Source of the DNA: Methanocalculaceae archaeon
GTDB lineage: Archaea > Halobacteriota > Methanomicrobia > Methanomicrobiales > Methanocorpusculaceae
Direction of reading: 5' to 3'
DNA length: 9,305 nt
NCBI GenBank assembly: GCA_031255895.1
Contig: JAIRRQ010000013.1
Span: forward strand, 1-9,305
Numbering within the stretch: the stretch's first letter is position 1; each line of letters opens with the position of its first letter. The notes under the pieces are model-generated. The model was given only the letters and a program-made list of their open reading frames with translations, was not told where the DNA came from and did no database searches. Both the position numbers and the translations under genes were made by a program. Shown one piece after another: positions 6,940-9,305 of this stretch.

Positions 6940-7937
6940 GAGGATATTTCCTCCAAAACCCTGACGTTTTGCTCCCGTGATCCCACCGACACACGGATAC
7001 ATTCAGGTAGGCCAAACGACGTACAATCCCTGACTAAAATCCCCTTGTCAATCATTGCACGGGTAAATGATGTCGCATTTCGATTGAGATGAATCAAAAG
7101 ATAATTGACGGACGAACGATCATAAGACAAACCGAGAGCATCCAAACGAGTATAGTACCACTCACGTTCGATGGCAATCTGTTTTGCAGAGTCACGCAAC
7201 TCGTGATAATGAGCAAAAGCAAGTTTTGCATAATACTCCGCAAACGCATTGATAGTCCACGGTGTTCTTGCCGTCTCAATTTTCTCGATCAGATCTGGTG
7301 ACCCGAACCCGAAACCAAACCGTATCCCTGGCACCGCAAACGATTTTGTCAACGACCGCATCACGAATAAGTTTTCGGATCGGACATCAGTGATCGAATC
7401 CTCTGGTTCAGACAGATCCATAAATGCCTCATCCACAAACAGCTGTGTACCTGCCACAGTACATGCATCGAGTTCCGCAAGCATGTCATTGCGAAAAAAC
7501 AGGATTCCAGTCGGATTGTTCGGATTGCAGATGAATCGAACTGCAGGTGTCTTGCCACTGGGCGACTCCCTCGACAGTACTGAAGCCCCCGCGAGTTCTG
7601 CAGAAAGACCATACTCCGCAAATGTATGTGGATCGATCTGTGCGACATCGCCTCGGGAAAGTATGGTATGGCAATACACCCGGATCAATTCTACAGACCC
7701 GTTTCCAAGACATATTTCATCGATGTTGCGCGAAAAGACACATGCAATTATCTTTTTCAGTTCGGCATAACTGTCATCCGGATACATTGATAAATCCGCG
7801 CGGGAAAAATCAGCACCAACTTGTGGCACAAATGGATTCATACTTGCACTCACATCAAGAAAATCACGACCGAAGAGACGTTTCAGTTCTCTCACCTTTC
7901 CCCCGTGAACTGCTTTTTCCGGAAAATCCCCTGCCAT
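6927..7937 (-). CDS. cobD: PLP-dependent threonine-phosphate decarboxylase (CobD/HisC family)
   Basis: A class I/II aminotransferase-fold enzyme of 336 residues. In the cobamide pathway CobD decarboxylates O-phospho-L-threonine to (R)-1-aminopropan-2-yl phosphate, which is attached to the corrin ring. Visible features are an N-terminal H-G-G (11-13), characteristic of CobD over HisC; S-A-S-M-N-P-F (30-36); the N-P-N-N-P-T-G loop (138-144) with the cofactor-contacting Asn; V-D-E-A-F (168-172) with the Asp that pairs with the pyridine nitrogen; the PLP lysine Lys198 in S-L-T-K-S-F-A-V-P-G-I-R; and a C-terminal Arg315 in I-R-V-S-V-G. The overlap with cobY strongly supports CobD over histidinol-phosphate aminotransferase, although activity on histidinol phosphate cannot be excluded from sequence alone. 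AGGA/AAGG-like purines lie 4-13 bases before the ATG, and a divergent TATA box lies about 40 bases upstream. Confidence 0.88.
   Translation of the reverse strand: MAGDFPEKAVHGGKVRELKRLFGRDFLDVSASMNPFVPQVGADFSRADLSMYPDDSYAELKKIIACVFSRNIDEICLGNGSVELIRVYCHTILSRGDVAQIDPHTFAEYGLSAELAGASVLSRESPSGKTPAVRFICNPNNPTGILFFRNDMLAELDACTVAGTQLFVDEAFMDLSEPEDSITDVRSENLFVMRSLTKSFAVPGIRFGFGFGSPDLIEKIETARTPWTINAFAEYYAKLAFAHYHELRDSAKQIAIEREWYYTRLDALGLSYDRSSVNYLLIHLNRNATSFTRAMIDKGILVRDCTSFGLPECIRVSVGSREQNVRVLEEISSCLR
6950..6954 (-). promoter_or_regulatory. Ribosome binding site of cobY inside cobD
   Basis: The minus strand reads GGAGG ten bases before the ATG at 6937-6939. It lies within the last codons of cobD. 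It decides the cobY start in favour of 6939 over the upstream in-frame ATG at 7002. Confidence 0.65.
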
Positions 7938-7975
7938 GTTGCCTTGTTCCTAATCACTACTATTCACACCACATA

Positions 7976-7985
7976 CATAAATAAA
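7976..7985 (-). promoter_or_regulatory. TATA-box promoter of cobD-cobY
   Basis: The minus strand reads TTTATTTATG, a TATA-like element about 40 bases before the cobD ATG. Initiation would fall near 7954, giving a leader of under 20 bases that contains the purine-rich ribosome-binding region. It sits only about 40 bases from the oppositely facing cdrS TATA box. Confidence 0.45.
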
Positions 7986-8026
7986 GTGTAGATAGGAAAG
8001 AATTCGGAACGAAGCTCTATCGACAC

Positions 8027-8035
8027 CTATATATA
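8027..8035 (+). promoter_or_regulatory. TATA-box promoter of cdrS-ftsZ2
   Basis: CTATATATA is the best TATA element in the 203-base divergent region. Transcription would start near 8055-8060, giving an unusually long leader of about 80 bases that contains nearly all of the TGTC operator array. Confidence 0.55.
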
Positions 8036-8055
8036 CCAAGAAAATCAATTAGATT

Positions 8056-8134
8056 TGTCCACAAGGACGTCAGCCTAATGTCTTACAATAGTCAGATAAT
8101 TGTCCGACATAAGACTGACAATTGTCTGAATGGA
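8056..8134 (+). promoter_or_regulatory. Phased TGTC operator array upstream of cdrS
   Basis: TGTC occurs at 8056, 8079, 8101 and 8123, spaced 23, 22 and 22 bases (two DNA turns). The last three belong to degenerate 22-base units starting at 8069, 8091 and 8113, whose first five bases are GTCAG, GTCAG and GACTG. Units two and three carry the near-palindrome GATAATTGTC (8095-8104) and the perfect palindrome GACAATTGTC (8117-8126). GTCTTA (8080-8085) also pairs with TAAGAC (8110-8115). The array runs from the predicted transcription start to the ribosome binding site of a ribbon-helix-helix gene, so autoregulation by CdrS, or control by a related protein, is the natural reading (inference). Confidence 0.6.
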
Positions 8135-8135
8135 G
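8132..8135 (+). promoter_or_regulatory. Ribosome binding site of cdrS
   Basis: GGAG, five bases, then ATG at 8141. It selects this start over the in-frame ATG at 8078, which would add 21 residues encoded by the operator array and unlike the family. Confidence 0.65.
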
Positions 8136-8140
8136 TTACA

Positions 8141-8326
8141 ATGGACAGAATCACCATCCGCCTACCGCAGCAGCAAGTTGAACTGCTCAAGAAACTCGTG
8201 GAAACAGGGGAGTTCCCCACCGTGTCAGAAGCCGTCAGATATGCTGTACGAGAATTTCTTGCAGGAAGATCAGAGCGGATTATCCGTGAAAGTGAACAAG
8301 TATCCACATTCGACGTACGACTCTAA
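8141..8326 (+). CDS. cdrS: Ribbon-helix-helix cell-division regulator, CdrS-like
   Basis: A 61-residue MetJ/Arc/CopG-type DNA-binding protein. The beta strand is D-R-I-T-I-R-L-P (2-9), whose alternating residues contact the major groove in the dimer. Helix 1 is about 10-23, the G-E-F-P-T turn follows (23-27), and helix 2 is about 28-41, beginning S-E-A-V-R-Y-A-V-R-E. A short basic then acidic tail follows. It lies 26 bases before ftsZ2 in the same direction. In haloarchaea the ribbon-helix-helix protein CdrS is co-transcribed with ftsZ2 and controls division genes, and this gene matches it in size, fold and position. The phased TGTC palindromes immediately upstream suggest it regulates its own operon. 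The specific name rests on neighbourhood and resemblance; the fold is certain. Confidence 0.85.
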   Translation: MDRITIRLPQQQVELLKKLVETGEFPTVSEAVRYAVREFLAGRSERIIRESEQVSTFDVRL

Positions 8327-8352
8327 AGTTAAAAATCATTGGGGTGTGAAAA

Positions 8353-9305
8353 ATGCAGAGCATCATTAACGAGGCATTAAAAAACTCAGAACTTGAAAAG
8401 GGAGTGCAAAAAACCTCCATTATTGATGACGATGACATGCTTGGACAGCCAAGGATCGTCATCGTCGGATGTGGCGGTGCAGGAAACAACACCATCAACC
8501 GTCTTCACAACATGAAAGTTGCAGGATCGGAAACTATCGCTGTCAACACCGACAAACAACACCTCGACATGATTCAGGCAGACAAACGTGTCTTGATCGG
8601 AAAATCCCTAACCCGCGGTCTGGGAGCTGGAGGATTCCCTGACGTTGGTCGTCGTGCGGCCGAGATGGCACGCCCAACTCTTGAAGAGATATTAAAGGAT
8701 GCAGATCTTGTCTTCGTCACCGCTGGTATGGGAGGAGGAACTGGCACCGGATCCGCACCAGTTGTTGCACAGATCGCAAAAGAGCATGGTGCAATTGTTG
8801 TCGCCATGGTCAGCTATCCATTCCAGGTCGAACGTGCAAGAATGCTCAAAGCCGAGGACGGTCTGGAAGCGATGCGTCAGGCAGCAGATTCTGTGATTGT
8901 TCTTGACAACAACAGACTTAAGAATTTCGTCCCAAACCTTCCACTCGGTCAAGCATTTTCCGTCATGGACCAGATCATCGCAGAAACCGTCAAAGGAATT
9001 TCCGAGACCATTACTGAGCCATCCTTAATCAACATTGACTACGCAGATGTCCGTGCAATTATGAGCAAGGGCGGTCTCGCTGTCATGCTAGTTGGAGAAT
9101 CAAAGCAACAGAACAAAGCAGAAGGTGTTGTTCGCGACTGCCTCGCACACCCGCTTCTTGACATCGATTTCAGAGGTGCGACCGGCGGTCTGATTCACAT
9201 CACTGGTGGCAACGATCTTACGCTCCATGATGCAGAAGAGATTGCCCAACAGCTCACCTATGAACTTGACCCGCACGCAGATGTTATCTGGGGTGCACGT
9301 GTCCG
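8353..9305 (+). CDS. ftsZ2: Cell division GTPase FtsZ2, 3'-truncated by window edge
   Basis: Tubulin-family GTPase that polymerises at midcell and drives constriction in archaea. The open frame runs from ATG 8353 past base 9305; 317 complete codons are visible and the C-terminal end is missing. Motifs are the nucleotide-phosphate loop G-C-G-G-A-G-N-N (39-46), N-T-D-K-Q-H-L (65-71), the tubulin signature G-G-G-T-G-T-G (127-133), and the T7 catalytic loop N-I-D-Y-A-D-V-R (227-234) with Asn227, Asp229 and Asp232. The N-terminal M-Q-S-I-I-N-E-A-L and the blocks V-L-D-N-N-R-L, V-P-N-L-P-L-G and [11 protein letters not shown] match remembered haloarchaeal FtsZ2 better than FtsZ1. A G-rich GGGGTG lies about six bases before the start. 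It is probably co-transcribed with cdrS and under the same operator array. Confidence 0.95.
   Translation, partial: MQSIINEALKNSELEKGVQKTSIIDDDDMLGQPRIVIVGCGGAGNNTINRLHNMKVAGSETIAVNTDKQHLDMIQADKRVLIGKSLTRGLGAGGFPDVGRRAAEMARPTLEEILKDADLVFVTAGMGGGTGTGSAPVVAQIAKEHGAIVVAMVSYPFQVERARMLKAEDGLEAMRQAADSVIVLDNNRLKNFVPNLPLGQAFSVMDQIIAETVKGISETITEPSLINIDYADVRAIMSKGGLAVMLVGESKQQNKAEGVVRDCLAHPLLDIDFRGATGGLIHITGGNDLTLHDAEEIAQQLTYELDPHADVIWGARV

Noticed and set aside
7249..7770. 173-codon plus-strand open frame opposite cobD
   Set aside because: It is a shadow of the minus-strand cobD gene, which has all the expected PLP-enzyme motifs.
8056..8134. CRISPR-like short repeat array
   Set aside because: The units are 22 bases of degenerate sequence without constant repeats and unique spacers, so an operator array fits better.
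8078..8140. Upstream in-frame ATG that would extend CdrS by 21 residues
   Set aside because: The extension is encoded by the repeat array, does not resemble the family N-terminus, and a better-placed GGAG supports the start at 8141.

Overview
The window looks like chromosomal DNA of a methanogenic euryarchaeon, most likely of the Methanomicrobiales (Methanocorpusculum-like; this is inference from gene content, not a database match). It carries the catalytic subunit of formylmethanofuran dehydrogenase (methanogenesis), the archaeal proteasome-activating nucleotidase PAN, the archaeal-type nucleotidyltransferase CobY for cobamide synthesis, and the archaeal cell-division pair CdrS-FtsZ2. Promoters have archaeal TATA boxes, and several genes have Shine-Dalgarno sites of the GGAG/GGTGAT type.

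Layout. (1) 1-996, plus: 3' three quarters of fwdB/fmdB. (2) 997-1945: AT-rich DNA with no intact gene, holding scattered plus-strand reading-frame fragments that may be a dead gene. (3) 1946-3157, minus: a duplicated-domain MgtE/SLC41-type membrane transporter standing alone. (4) 3158-4487: another 1.3 kb without a convincing intact gene, strongly C-over-G on the plus strand from about 3360 to 4200, with broken minus-strand frames and a pair of diverged repeats. (5) 4488-6210, plus: pan and a small uncharacterised gene one base behind it, closed by a T7 tract. (6) 7937-6331, minus: cobD (threonine-phosphate decarboxylase-like) overlapping cobY. (7) 8141-9305, plus: cdrS and ftsZ2 (ftsZ2 runs off the right edge), divergent from cobD.

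How the genes relate. The window is a chain of housekeeping units: energy metabolism, regulated proteolysis, cobamide lower-loop assembly and cytokinesis. The core units at both ends flank an accessory-looking stretch (997-4487) in which only the transporter gene is intact. CobD makes aminopropanol phosphate and CobY activates adenosylcobinamide phosphate, so these two act in the same late branch of cobamide synthesis.

The most interesting signal is in front of cdrS. Between its TATA box and its Shine-Dalgarno site there are four TGTC sites spaced 23, 22 and 22 bases apart, the last two lying inside (near-)palindromes GAtAATTGTC and GACAATTGTC. This is a helically phased operator array of the kind expected for cooperative binding by a ribbon-helix-helix protein, which is what the first gene of that operon encodes. 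The second lead is the uncharacterised 139-residue protein that appears translationally coupled to PAN.
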